64,000 nucleotides of DNA from Grimontia marina (GCF_900060185.1 NZ_FIZY01000022.1:17918-81917), one strand, 5' to 3'. Counted from the first letter of the stretch, positions 29,729-38,179 are shown. Notes: generated from the sequence alone by a model not told the origin. Numbers and translations: made by a program.

Positions 29729-30634
29729 TTGAACCATCTTTATCTTCGCTCAGCCCAACAAAAACGTTATCTCGCGTTATTGGAAGACGCCGCCCTACCC
29801 GATCTGCAAATCACCGAAGATATCAGCAAAGCCAATATCATCCTCGCCGACCCACCGAAATTCGCGCCGGAGCTTGAAAAGGCAAAGCACCTTCAATGGT
29901 TGCAGTCGACCTTTGCGGGTTGTGACGCCCTGTTGGCCAAACCAAGAACTGACTACCAGCTCACCAATGTGCGTGGGATCTTCGGCCCCTTGATGTCGGA
30001 GTATGTTATCGGTCAGCTTCTGGCATTAACCCGCCATTTCGCCCATTACCGCGATGCGCAGCTGGAAAGCAAATGGTCACCAGTGCCTTATCAGGGCCTG
30101 ACCGGAAAATGCATGGTGATACTTGGAACAGGCTCGATTGGTGCGCATGTTGCTAAGACCGCACGTCATTTGGGGATGCAGGTGATGGGTGTGAGCCGCT
30201 CCGGAAAACCCGTAGAAGGGTTCGATAACGTTATCACCAACGCCAACATGACAGACGCTTTTGCCAAGGCAGATGTGATTGTCTCAGTATTGCCTTCCAC
30301 GCCGGAAACCAAAGGCCTGCTCAACCGGGATACGCTGTCTGCTTGCAAACAAGCCATTCTGTTTAACGTTGGCCGTGGGCCTGTGCTGGAAGAAGAAGGT
30401 CTCCTCGAAGCTATCGAAGGTGGAAACATCCAGCATGCGGTATTTGATGTATTCAGCAAAGAGCCGCTCGCACCTGAGCACCCGTTTTGGACACATCCAT
30501 CTATCACGGTCACGCCCCATATTTCAGCCGAAAGCTTCCCGGAACAAGTGTTTGGCATTTTCGTCGACAACTACACACGCTGGCTAAATGGCGAGCCATT
30601 AAACTATCAAATGGACTTCACGTTGGGGTATTGA
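29729..30634 (+). CDS. D-2-hydroxyacid dehydrogenase, NAD(P)-dependent
   Basis: A 301-residue enzyme. The NAD(P)-binding fold has LGTGSIGAHVAKTARHLGMQVMGVSRSG; catalytic Arg is in NVGRGPVLEEEGL, Glu in FSKEPLAPEHPFW, and His in TVTPHISAES. It resembles glyoxylate/hydroxypyruvate reductases (GhrA-like) and phosphoglycerate dehydrogenase relatives. The substrate cannot be fixed. The start is TTG, seven bases after AAAAGGA. The next gene overlaps its stop by one base. Confidence 0.88.
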   Translation: MNHLYLRSAQQKRYLALLEDAALPDLQITEDISKANIILADPPKFAPELEKAKHLQWLQSTFAGCDALLAKPRTDYQLTNVRGIFGPLMSEYVIGQLLALTRHFAHYRDAQLESKWSPVPYQGLTGKCMVILGTGSIGAHVAKTARHLGMQVMGVSRSGKPVEGFDNVITNANMTDAFAKADVIVSVLPSTPETKGLLNRDTLSACKQAILFNVGRGPVLEEEGLLEAIEGGNIQHAVFDVFSKEPLAPEHPFWTHPSITVTPHISAESFPEQVFGIFVDNYTRWLNGEPLNYQMDFTLGY

Positions 30635-31218
30635 TGACAAACACGCCTTTAGGAATCTTGTTGAAAGAGGTGCAAGAGTGCCGCCACTGCGAAGCCCATT
30701 TACCATTGGGGCCTCGTCCTGTGGTGCAAGCTGAGTCTTCCGCTAGATTGCTGATTATTGGTCAGGCACCAGGAACCCGCGTGCATGAAACGGGGATTCC
30801 GTGGAATGACCCCAGCGGTGATCGACTGCGTGAATGGCTTCAGATGGATAAAGAAAGATTCTATGACCCTGCTCAGATCGCCATCATGCCGATGGGGTTT
30901 TGCTATCCGGGGCGCAGCAGTTCCGGCGACCTGCCGCCAAGACCCGAGTGCGCACCCAAGTGGCATGCTGCGATTAAGTCGCATCTAACCAATGTGGAAT
31001 TGACCCTTTTGATTGGCGATTATGCGCAGCGCTATTATCTGGAAGGTAAGCCCAAAACCTTGACTGAAACGGTGAAAGCCAACACTAACTGGTCACCGGA
31101 CTTTATCGCGCTCCCCCACCCTTCTCCCCGCAATAATCTGTGGCTGAGGAAAAATCCATGGTTCGACGCAGAGATCCTGCCCATGTTGAGAAAACGTATT
31201 GATCAGCTTTTCTTATGA
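30634..31218 (+). CDS. Uracil-DNA glycosylase family protein, probable [4Fe-4S] type
   Basis: A 194-residue protein with the glycosylase motifs IIGQAPGTRVHETGIPWNDPSGDRL-type motif A and LPHPSPRNNLW as motif B. Four Cys are arranged C-x2-C (CRHC near the start) and C-x15-C (FCYPGRS...PEC), the spacing of iron-sulfur family-4 uracil-DNA glycosylases. It probably takes part in base-excision repair, but relatives with other roles exist. The ATG overlaps the stop of the dehydrogenase gene (TGATG), so translation is coupled. Confidence 0.82.
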   Translation: MTNTPLGILLKEVQECRHCEAHLPLGPRPVVQAESSARLLIIGQAPGTRVHETGIPWNDPSGDRLREWLQMDKERFYDPAQIAIMPMGFCYPGRSSSGDLPPRPECAPKWHAAIKSHLTNVELTLLIGDYAQRYYLEGKPKTLTETVKANTNWSPDFIALPHPSPRNNLWLRKNPWFDAEILPMLRKRIDQLFL

Positions 31219-31540
31219 CAATCAGCTTTTTTCTGAACATCAAATCACACCAAACAAGTATTTAATTTCAATTTCATGATTTTCAAATAGTTAATTAGGG
31301 CGTACAGCTTTGCGAGGAATTTTCCCGGTGAACCTGATTGATACGATTTCTGCAAAATAGCGCATAAAATTCGTTCTTAAATAACTTGATCAGCATTTAA
31401 CAAGTCAAACAGCTTTAACCTGTACGTTATTTTCCAAATGAAAGAGATGGTCATCTAATTATTTGTTTTTAAATGAAATAAACATAATGTTCAGCTTTCT
31501 TAGGAAAATTCCCGACGAACCCTGTACAAGACGGCAGGAA
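31219..31540. other. AT-rich intergenic region with an imperfect 32-base direct repeat
   Basis: No gene found. Bases 31305-31336 and 31492-31524 are similar (about 25 of 32 positions): both begin CAGCTTT and contain AGGAA, TTCCCG and GAACC, with a GGAA-TTCC dyad. Further CAGCTTT copies occur near 31206-31230 and 31410. Purpose unknown. Confidence 0.5.
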
Positions 31541-31542
31541 CG

Positions 31543-31566
31543 AAAAAGGCCAGCATCTGCTGGCCT
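31543..31566 (-). terminator. Terminator of hemE
   Basis: AGGCCAGC (31547-31554) pairs with GCTGGCCT (31559-31566); on the minus strand a run of five T follows (A-run at 31543-31547). Confidence 0.9.
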
Positions 31567-31584
31567 CAATAAATGTAAACGGTA

Positions 31585-32649
31585 TTACTTGTGGTAAGGC
31601 TTGGAAAGCTCGTGTACCGCATCCACAAACACACCTGCATTTTCAGGCGGTACATCCAAGTGAATGCCGTGACCTAGGTTGAATACATGGCCAGTGCCAT
31701 TGCCGAAACCTTCCAGAATCGTCGCCACTTCCTGACGGATACGCTCTGGTGATGCGTAAAGCATGGATGGGTCCATGTTGCCTTGCAGCGCCACTTTGTC
31801 ACCGATGCGGCGTTTGGCGTCTGCCATATCAATGGTCCAGTCCAGACCCACACCATCACAGCCTGTTGCCGCAATTTTCTCCAGCCACATACCGCCGTTT
31901 TTGGTGAACAGGGTGACCGGTACGCGACGGCCATCGTTTTCACGGATCAGGCCATCAACAATCTTGTGCATATATTGCAGCGAGAAGTCGTTGTAATCAC
32001 GTGGGGTCAGCACACCGCCCCAAGTATCAAATACCATTACTGACTGTGCACCCGCTTTGATTTGCGCATTCAGGTACTCAATCACGCTGTCCGCCAGCTT
32101 ATCCAGCAACAGGTGCAGGGTTTGTGGCTCGGCGTACATCATCTTTTTGATTTTAGTGAAGGCCTTCGAGCTACCGCCTTCCACCATATAAGTCGCCAAT
32201 GTCCATGGGCTGCCAGAGAAACCAATCAGCGGCACTTTACCTTCCAGACCTTTACGGATAGTGCGAACTGCATTCATCACGTATTGCAGTTCACCTTCCG
32301 GATCTGGTAGACAGATTTTTTCCACGTCAGCTTTACAGGTGATTGGGCGCTCGAATTTCGGGCCTTCGCCAGTTTCGAAGTAAAGGCCCAGACCCATTGC
32401 ATCTGGAATGGTCAGAATATCGGAGAACAGGATAGCCGCGTCCAGATCGTAACGACGCAGCGGCTGAAGGGTCACTTCACACGCCAGCTCAGCATTTTTA
32501 CACAATGACATAAAGTCGCCAGCTTCCGCGCGGGTTGCCTTGTACTCAGGCAGATAGCGGCCAGCCTGACGCATCATCCATACCGGCGTGTAATCTACCG
32601 GTTCCTTCAACAGCGCACGCAAATAGCGGTCATTCTTTAGTTCTGTCAT
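31585..32649 (-). CDS. hemE: Uroporphyrinogen decarboxylase
   Basis: A 354-residue cytoplasmic enzyme that converts uroporphyrinogen III to coproporphyrinogen III in haem synthesis. Motifs: [15 protein letters not shown] (active-site Arg), [25 protein letters not shown], and [17 protein letters not shown] with the conserved His. E. coli HemE has the same length. In E. coli nudC precedes hemE directly; here the quinoprotein-acetoin block lies between them. Confidence 0.98.
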   Translation of the reverse strand: MTELKNDRYLRALLKEPVDYTPVWMMRQAGRYLPEYKATRAEAGDFMSLCKNAELACEVTLQPLRRYDLDAAILFSDILTIPDAMGLGLYFETGEGPKFERPITCKADVEKICLPDPEGELQYVMNAVRTIRKGLEGKVPLIGFSGSPWTLATYMVEGGSSKAFTKIKKMMYAEPQTLHLLLDKLADSVIEYLNAQIKAGAQSVMVFDTWGGVLTPRDYNDFSLQYMHKIVDGLIRENDGRRVPVTLFTKNGGMWLEKIAATGCDGVGLDWTIDMADAKRRIGDKVALQGNMDPSMLYASPERIRQEVATILEGFGNGTGHVFNLGHGIHLDVPPENAGVFVDAVHELSKPYHK

Positions 32650-32907
32650 TGTCTACATCCTGCAAATTTGGTGGCGGTATTGTACCACCCTCGGAGGACA
32701 ACAAAAGACACCCTTTGTGGAGGCGATCATAAATATTGTCTCTAGTGATACCGTACATTTGCCGGATCTTTAATGACATGTTAAATATTTGCACAAATAA
32801 CAAAATGTCTGACAGACACTACCCATAATCGCATCTTACACCCGCCTCCCTACGGCGGGTTTTTTTTGCCTATTACCCCCCTCCCTGTTGCGACACCTGA
32901 AGCGCGA
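32650..32907. other. Intergenic region upstream of hemE with an orphan plus-strand terminator
   Basis: The first part holds the hemE leader and promoter. At 32840-32846 and 32854-32860 ACCCGCC and GGCGGGT pair around a 7-base loop, followed by eight T (32860-32867), a textbook plus-strand terminator. No plus-strand gene precedes it nearer than 1.6 kb, so it ends either a small RNA or stray transcripts. I see no strong promoter for a small RNA. Confidence 0.6.
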
Positions 32908-32918
32908 CACCTGTTGCA
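32895..32918 (+). promoter_or_regulatory. Putative AcoR upstream activating sites of the quinoprotein operon
   Basis: Two direct copies of GCGACACCTG occur 14 bases apart, with ACCTG at 32895 and 32909. The second extends to CACCTGTTGCA (32908-32918), which recurs exactly upstream of acoX. It lies about 65-75 bases before the -24 element, a normal distance for a sigma-54 activator site. Confidence 0.6.
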
Positions 32919-32950
32919 TTTTGCTTCATCACCCTGACTAAGAAACCTAT

Positions 32951-32963
32951 TAACCGATTGATT
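32951..32963 (-). promoter_or_regulatory. IHF site between activator site and sigma-54 promoter
   Basis: On the minus strand the 13 bases AATCAATCGGTTA match the IHF consensus WATCAANNNNTTR at every position. IHF bending between activator site and promoter is standard at sigma-54 promoters. Confidence 0.65.
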
Positions 32964-32979
32964 TAAAACAATACTCATA

Positions 32980-32996
32980 TTGGCACTTTACTTGCC
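32980..32996 (+). promoter_or_regulatory. Sigma-54 promoter of the quinoprotein operon
   Basis: TTGGCAC-N5-TTGCC: GG (32982-32983) and GC (32994-32995) are separated by exactly 10 bases, an essentially perfect -24/-12 element. Transcription would begin near 33007, so the coding start must be downstream, consistent with ATG 33034. Confidence 0.85.
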
Positions 32997-33033
32997 AAAA
33001 GGCGACCAAACCCATTGCAAAGGATGCAAAGTG

Positions 33034-34689
33034 ATGACAAAAAATGCCACCTACTCATATTGGCTTACTCTCCCCCTTCTATTCCTACTGGCCATTTATT
33101 TTATTCCACCGGCTAACGCTGCAACATCAGACAGCGACTGGCCAAAATACCATCGACTGGATAATGGCTGGCGATACAGTCCTTTGGCAGACATCAATAA
33201 AGCCAATGTGGACAAACTCAAGGTGGCATGGATTCACCAGCCCGGGGACATCCAACATGGCTTACAGGCCACCCCTATTGTCCTTGATGGTGTCATTTAT
33301 TACGTGGCAGCCAATAACAATGTCTATGCCGTGGATGGCGAAACACTTTGGCACTACCAGCCTGAACTCGACCCTATTGTGACCAGAGTGTTTTATCAAG
33401 CCGCCAGCCGCGGTGTGACGGTAGGGCATGGCATGGTTTATCTTGGCACTCTGGATGGACGTTTTATCGCCCTCAACCAGAAAACGGGTAAGCCCGTCTG
33501 GAAGCGCAAAATTACGGACCTGAAATCCTGCTACGGTTGCCTGTTTTCATCACCACCACAACTGGCGGGCGAGGTGCTGTATGGCGGAACAACAGGCGGC
33601 GACCAGCCTCAGCGGGGAAAAATTTATGCGGTCAATGCCCTGAACGGCCAACCGCTTTGGGAGTTTGACACCATCAGTGATGATCCTGAAAGCTGGCCGG
33701 GCGACACAGGAAATGTCGGAGGCGGCGGAGCGTGGATGCCGGGTGTGTACGACGAGAAAACCGACCTCATCCATATTGGAACCTCCAACGCTGCCCCGGA
33801 TTTTTTTGGTGAGGTGCGCAAAGGCGACAACAAATACACTGCGTCCTTACTGGCGATTGAAGCCAAGACCGGGAAGTTGAAATGGTTCTTTCAGGAGGTT
33901 CCCCACGATGTCTGGGACTATGACTCGGCGTATGAAATTGTCACCATTGAACACGAAAACCGGGATGTCATTTTCCATCTCAACAAAGGAGGATTCGTTT
34001 ACGTTCTGGATAAAAAGACTGGCAAGCCTATTAATATCTGGCCCCTTTCACAAACCTACAACTGGGTCGAATCAGTCAATCCAAAAACCGGAGAGTTGAT
34101 AGGTCGCAACGAGCCTAAACTGGGTGAAGAAAAAGTTCTCTGCCCTTACCTTCTCGGTGCGCGCAGTTGGAACCACGGTGCCTATAGTCCGAAAACTGGG
34201 CTCTGGTATACCAATGCAATGGAAGTCTGTAACAAGATCATCGCCGCAGAGCAAAATCCCGAGAAAATTGGCATATCAGGTCTCTATCTAGGTGTTTCCC
34301 TGCTGGAAGCCGTAGCCCCACCGAATCAAAAAGCCAGTGCCCGGCTCGATGCCCGCGACCCCATCACGGGTGAAGTCCGTTGGAGTGTTAATTATCCCAT
34401 TCCTGGTTTAGGCAGTGTTTTAGCCACTGCAGGCGGGTTGGTTTTTAACGGAGATGTGTTTGGCAAAGTGTTCGCTTATGACGCTGCTAACGGTGATGAG
34501 TTGTGGTCTTTCAACACAGGGTCTGGTATTCGCTCAGGGATAATCAGTTACGGAAAAAATGGAAAACAATATCTACTCGTGCCAAGTGGCTTTGGCTCCC
34601 ACGCCCCAGGCTTTATGGCAAGTGCGTTTCCTGAAGTTTCCGGCCTGCCCGGCGGGGCGGCGCTCATCGCATTCAGCATCGACAAATAA
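33034..34689 (+). CDS. Periplasmic PQQ-dependent dehydrogenase (XoxF/PedH-related)
   Basis: A 551-residue quinoprotein with a Sec signal peptide (WLTLPLLFLLAIYFIPPANA, cleavage after ANA) and repeated propeller-blade motifs ending in W (GKPVWKRKI, GQPLWEF, GKLKWFF, GEVRWSV, GDELWSF). WDYD holds the catalytic Asp295 and a second Asp297; an Asp there marks lanthanide-dependent alcohol dehydrogenases, whereas calcium enzymes have Ala, Ser or Thr. The metal-site Asn is in GTSNAAPD. Two oddities: the vicinal Cys-Cys usual above PQQ is replaced (VFYQAASRG), with Cys166-x2-Cys169 later, and the metal-ligand Glu seems to be Asp (GGDQPQRG). It oxidises an alcohol or diol and passes electrons to the next gene's cytochrome. 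PQQ synthesis genes are not in the window. Substrate inferred only. Confidence 0.88.
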   Translation: MTKNATYSYWLTLPLLFLLAIYFIPPANAATSDSDWPKYHRLDNGWRYSPLADINKANVDKLKVAWIHQPGDIQHGLQATPIVLDGVIYYVAANNNVYAVDGETLWHYQPELDPIVTRVFYQAASRGVTVGHGMVYLGTLDGRFIALNQKTGKPVWKRKITDLKSCYGCLFSSPPQLAGEVLYGGTTGGDQPQRGKIYAVNALNGQPLWEFDTISDDPESWPGDTGNVGGGGAWMPGVYDEKTDLIHIGTSNAAPDFFGEVRKGDNKYTASLLAIEAKTGKLKWFFQEVPHDVWDYDSAYEIVTIEHENRDVIFHLNKGGFVYVLDKKTGKPINIWPLSQTYNWVESVNPKTGELIGRNEPKLGEEKVLCPYLLGARSWNHGAYSPKTGLWYTNAMEVCNKIIAAEQNPEKIGISGLYLGVSLLEAVAPPNQKASARLDARDPITGEVRWSVNYPIPGLGSVLATAGGLVFNGDVFGKVFAYDAANGDELWSFNTGSGIRSGIISYGKNGKQYLLVPSGFGSHAPGFMASAFPEVSGLPGGAALIAFSIDK

Positions 34690-34701
34690 GGAGAATTTGC
34701 G

Positions 34702-35100
34702 ATGAATAGGCCATTTACTTCCAACGCTCTAGGGCAATGTTTAGCAGTGATAGGACTGGTATTGATGCTGCTCCTATCCAATGAAGCAATTGCTGTCGCC
34801 GTACCAATCACACAGGAATCACCACTAAACATCCCCACCTCTCCTGCTGAAATAAAGCAGGGAGAAATCCGCTTCTACCAGAATTGTGCCTACTGCCATG
34901 GCGCAAAAGGAATTGGCGGGAAGTCTAAAAAGCTGCAATGCCGTGACTTTGAGGGTGATTACTTGTTTGACACCATTTCAAATGGGCTCCGAAGGGGCAG
35001 TCAGTTCATGCCCCCTTGGGCCGATACGTTTTCCGAGTCTGAACGGCTGGAGCTGGTCGCGTATATTCTTTCACTTCGCACTCTTGAGACCTGCCTGTGA
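34702..35100 (+). CDS. Periplasmic cytochrome c, electron acceptor of the quinoprotein
   Basis: A 132-residue protein with an N-terminal signal segment (about 12-30, ending EAIA), one haem site Cys62-Ala-Tyr-Cys65-His66, and a probable Met ligand in QFMPPW. It is a small class I cytochrome c, like XoxG/MxaG or PedF, that takes electrons from the PQQ dehydrogenase. It starts 12 bases after the dehydrogenase stop with a GGAG site, and its stop overlaps the next gene (GTGA). Confidence 0.88.
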   Translation: MNRPFTSNALGQCLAVIGLVLMLLLSNEAIAVAVPITQESPLNIPTSPAEIKQGEIRFYQNCAYCHGAKGIGGKSKKLQCRDFEGDYLFDTISNGLRRGSQFMPPWADTFSESERLELVAYILSLRTLETCL

Positions 35101-35966
35101 GTCCTGAATCTAGAAAGCATTTTGTTTGGCTGATAATAAGTGGGATATGGGCGATATCGCCCATAGCCCGTCCTTTTTCCCTTCAGGAGTCAGTGCAGCA
35201 AGCAGGACTCCTTACCGTCTGTGCCTCCCGTGAGGCTCTCCCACTTTCTGGCGAAGACAGCCCCAAAGGCGCATTCATTGAGATTGCCGAAGCGGTGGCC
35301 AAAGCATGGCATGTATCCCTGTCCGTTGAATGGATCTGGGCAAGGTATCAGATACGAAAGTCCGACTGCCAATTGATACTCGGTGTTGCGCTGGCACAAA
35401 ATCCACAAACCCATGCCCGCTTTGCCCCAGCGCTACTTGAGCATAATCTTGTTTGGGTGCAGGCTGTGCCGAACTCCTATGAACTTGCCTCACTCCCAGA
35501 CAACCTGCGAGTTGCAGTCTCTTCAGGGTCAGCCGCCCACAGGAAAATGCTGGAGCATCTGCCAAACAGTCAACTCAGGGTAGGATTCGGCAATGACCAA
35601 GATATGCTGAGCGCAGTTATGGCTGGTGACGTGGATATGGCTATCGTCTCGAATCTCTCGTTTTCATGGTTTATCCATCAGTTGGGCAATAATAAGGAGC
35701 GGTTACGCGCTTCGCCATTTCCTGATACTGAGCAGGTCATTTCATATCCCATGACCATAAGTATCCGCCATGCTGACTCGCTGGACGAGTCAGATGTTCG
35801 TGAAGTGCTAGAGAATTTGGAAGAAAGTGGCACGCTAACCGAGATTTTAAGCCAGTATGGTCTGACATTGAGCCCAAGGTTTTCAGACGCCGATGCCAGC
35901 CTCCCCCGCCAATATCAGGAACCTATTGGGAAGTCGCCTCGCCACAACATCATTACTGGTCAATAA
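35097..35966 (+). CDS. Quinoprotein-associated periplasmic binding protein (MoxJ/XoxJ-like)
   Basis: A 289-residue family-3 type solute-binding fold with an N-terminal hydrophobic signal. LLTVCASREALPLSGEDSPKG matches the start of MxaJ/XoxJ proteins (LRVCADPNNLPFS type), and GDVDMAIVSN is the usual second-lobe motif. Such proteins accompany methanol-type quinoproteins and are thought to help the apo-enzyme acquire its cofactor or metal; no ABC transporter genes are nearby. The start is GTG overlapping the cytochrome stop. It ends eight bases before the convergent acoR stop. Confidence 0.8.
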   Translation: MSPESRKHFVWLIISGIWAISPIARPFSLQESVQQAGLLTVCASREALPLSGEDSPKGAFIEIAEAVAKAWHVSLSVEWIWARYQIRKSDCQLILGVALAQNPQTHARFAPALLEHNLVWVQAVPNSYELASLPDNLRVAVSSGSAAHRKMLEHLPNSQLRVGFGNDQDMLSAVMAGDVDMAIVSNLSFSWFIHQLGNNKERLRASPFPDTEQVISYPMTISIRHADSLDESDVREVLENLEESGTLTEILSQYGLTLSPRFSDADASLPRQYQEPIGKSPRHNIITGQ

Positions 35967-35973
35967 CGTTGAA

Positions 35974-37881
35974 TTAGCGTTTCCCTTGCGGTTGGTAGTG
36001 ACGCTCGATTCTCTCTTTTTTCATCCTGCGATGGATGGTGGATCGATCCACTCCCAAAGCACGGGCAGTTTCTGAAATGTTCCAGTTGTAGGCTTCCAGT
36101 GTTGCCAACAGCTCTTGGGTGACCGAGGAAACACACTGTGGCCGCCCTAACCCTGTTTTAATCTCTTCGGGTAAATGCTCTGGCTGGATTTCACCCTCAA
36201 CACAAAATGCCAACGCGAAGCGGAGCGTATTCTCTAGCTCCCTGATATTGCCCGGCCACGGGTACTTTTCAAGCAGATCGCCCGCCAGTGTTGAAACGTG
36301 TACTGGCTTATCTGTCAGTCCCGTTAGAATCTGTCCCACCAACCACAATATATCCGAGCGCTCACGCAGGGCGGGAATTGTAAGGGTCGCTCCGTTGATG
36401 CGATAGAAAAGGTCTTCCCTGAAACTGCCATTACTTACCAGATCTGGCAAAGCTTTATGGGTAGCTGCAAGCACCCGGAAGGAAACAGGGATCGCTTTGG
36501 TCGCCCCCACTGGAAGCAACTCTCTTTCGGCGAGAACCCTGAGTAATCTTGCCTGAAGCGACAAGGGCATATCCCCAATTTCATCCAAAAACAGGGTGCC
36601 GTTGTTGGCCTGCTCAATCAACCCTCTTTTGCCTTTGCTGCGCGCGCCGGTAAAGGCACCGTCTGCATAACCAAAGAGCTCGCTTTCAATCAGACTTTCG
36701 GGGATCGCTGCACAATTGATGGCAATGAAAGGGCCGGATTTGCGTGACGAACTTTCATGAATGGCTTTGGCCAAAAACTCCTTCCCAGTGCCGGTTTCCC
36801 CGTTCAGCAGAAGTGGCAAGTCCGACATTGATAGCGTGGTCGCTTTGATTGCCAAATCCGCCATCTTGGCATCATCACCATAAAGCGATACCAAACTGCC
36901 ACTCACGACTTTTTTACGCCGCTGTATTGAAGAAGGCTGCGGGGCTATAGCATGGGCAAACCACAAATCACCATGAATGGTGGCCAGTAGCCTCTCTTCC
37001 GTGGGAAGTGCCCGGCTGAGCGCGGGAAGCTCATTGATATCGAGATTGAAAAAGTCCGACAGCAAACAGCCTAACAGTGCATGTGGTTGCCGCCAGTTGT
37101 TGCCTTTAATCCGCGAAAGCAGGCGTTGGGTGCTATGTGTCATCCCAATAATCCGGCCTTCCGCATCCACCGCCATCGCGCATTCAGGATCGACATCCAA
37201 AAACGCCGGAGATTGACTGAGCCGGATTATCCAGTCCCGCCTGAAGGTATTCATCAACGACGCCATCTCGATGCGACGCGTGCAGGAAGTGACAAGCTGC
37301 AAGGTCAATGCCTGGCTGGCTTTGGGCTCAGGGCTTTGGAGCGCAGAGATATCGAGCACAGCAGCCAGTGAACCGTCTACATCGTAAATCGGCGCAGCCG
37401 TGCAGGAGAGTGACGAATGCGTGGCATCAAAGTGATCGCTCTGATGCACCGTCAACGCTTCCCCGGTGTAGATACAGGAGCCCACGCCACAGGTTCCTGC
37501 CCGCGCTTCAGACCACTCTGCCCCAAGGTAAAGCCCGGCTTTTTTGAGCTCCCAAGTGAGCGATGCATCACCCTGATAATCGACAGTGACTCCCTCAGCA
37601 TCGGTCAGCATCAACACATATCCGTGATCCGCCACCTGATGATACAAGGCATCGAGTCCGTACTTTGCCGTGCGAATTAGCTTATCGAGCCTTTCCCTAT
37701 GCTCCTTGAGCTGGGTATGGGGAACAATATACGCCTCCTGCATCACCACAGGATCAAGGTGATAATCGTCGATACACCGTGTCCAAGACGTGGCAATAAC
37801 ATCGTCACGGGATGTTTGACTGCCTTCAATAACGCTTTGCACTTCCTTGATGTGTTCACTGACTCGCATAGTGACTGCCAT
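35974..37881 (-). CDS. acoR: Sigma-54-dependent activator of acetoin catabolism, AcoR-like
   Basis: A 635-residue regulator. N-terminal GAF-like sensor (about 75-200), a linker, an AAA+ domain with Walker A NGETGTGKEF, the sigma-54 contact loop GAFTGA (408-413), Walker B TLFLDEIGDM, and a C-terminal Fis-type helix-turn-helix (ETARALGVDRSTIHRRMKKE). Length and order fit AcoR, which responds to acetoin. It is divergent from acoX and convergent with the quinoprotein operon, and both operons have sigma-54 promoters with the same upstream motif. An AGGAG lies nine bases before the ATG. Confidence 0.92.
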   Translation of the reverse strand: MAVTMRVSEHIKEVQSVIEGSQTSRDDVIATSWTRCIDDYHLDPVVMQEAYIVPHTQLKEHRERLDKLIRTAKYGLDALYHQVADHGYVLMLTDAEGVTVDYQGDASLTWELKKAGLYLGAEWSEARAGTCGVGSCIYTGEALTVHQSDHFDATHSSLSCTAAPIYDVDGSLAAVLDISALQSPEPKASQALTLQLVTSCTRRIEMASLMNTFRRDWIIRLSQSPAFLDVDPECAMAVDAEGRIIGMTHSTQRLLSRIKGNNWRQPHALLGCLLSDFFNLDINELPALSRALPTEERLLATIHGDLWFAHAIAPQPSSIQRRKKVVSGSLVSLYGDDAKMADLAIKATTLSMSDLPLLLNGETGTGKEFLAKAIHESSSRKSGPFIAINCAAIPESLIESELFGYADGAFTGARSKGKRGLIEQANNGTLFLDEIGDMPLSLQARLLRVLAERELLPVGATKAIPVSFRVLAATHKALPDLVSNGSFREDLFYRINGATLTIPALRERSDILWLVGQILTGLTDKPVHVSTLAGDLLEKYPWPGNIRELENTLRFALAFCVEGEIQPEHLPEEIKTGLGRPQCVSSVTQELLATLEAYNWNISETARALGVDRSTIHRRMKKERIERHYQPQGKR

Positions 37882-38018
37882 ATGCTACCGCTCCTGTCAT
37901 TTGATTGATTATTAACCAACAACAAAACAGTCATACAACTCTGTACAACGATAAAGCCGACTTTCCTGCTCCGGTTTCTCACTCACAACACAGAATTTGT
38001 TTTCCTGTGACATCCACT

Positions 38019-38043
38019 ACCTGATAACGCCCCACCTGTTGCA
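38019..38043 (+). promoter_or_regulatory. Putative AcoR upstream activating sites of acoXABC
   Basis: ACCTG at 38019 and 38034 (15 bases apart), the second within CACCTGTTGCA (38033-38043), the same 11-mer as upstream of the quinoprotein operon. It lies about 90 bases before the -24 element. Confidence 0.6.
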
Positions 38044-38087
38044 CGCAAGCGCATCAGCGCCACACATCACCGCAAGAATAAAAACAG

Positions 38088-38100
38088 TAGGGCATTGATA
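38088..38100 (-). promoter_or_regulatory. IHF-like site upstream of acoX
   Basis: The minus-strand sequence TATCAATGCCCTA matches WATCAANNNNTTR except for one base. It lies between the activator motif and the promoter. Confidence 0.45.
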
Positions 38101-38127
38101 TTTATTAATATTTTCCCTCTCCATCAC

Positions 38128-38144
38128 TTGGCACGTATTTTGTT
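38128..38144 (+). promoter_or_regulatory. Sigma-54 promoter of acoXABC
   Basis: TTGGCACG-N4-TTGTT: GG at 38130-38131 and the G of -12 at 38142 have the required spacing; the -12 GC is GT here. The acoX GTG lies 36 bases downstream. Confidence 0.75.
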
Positions 38145-38179
38145 TAGTCCCTTACACCAGCCAAGAGTAAGGAGTAGCT

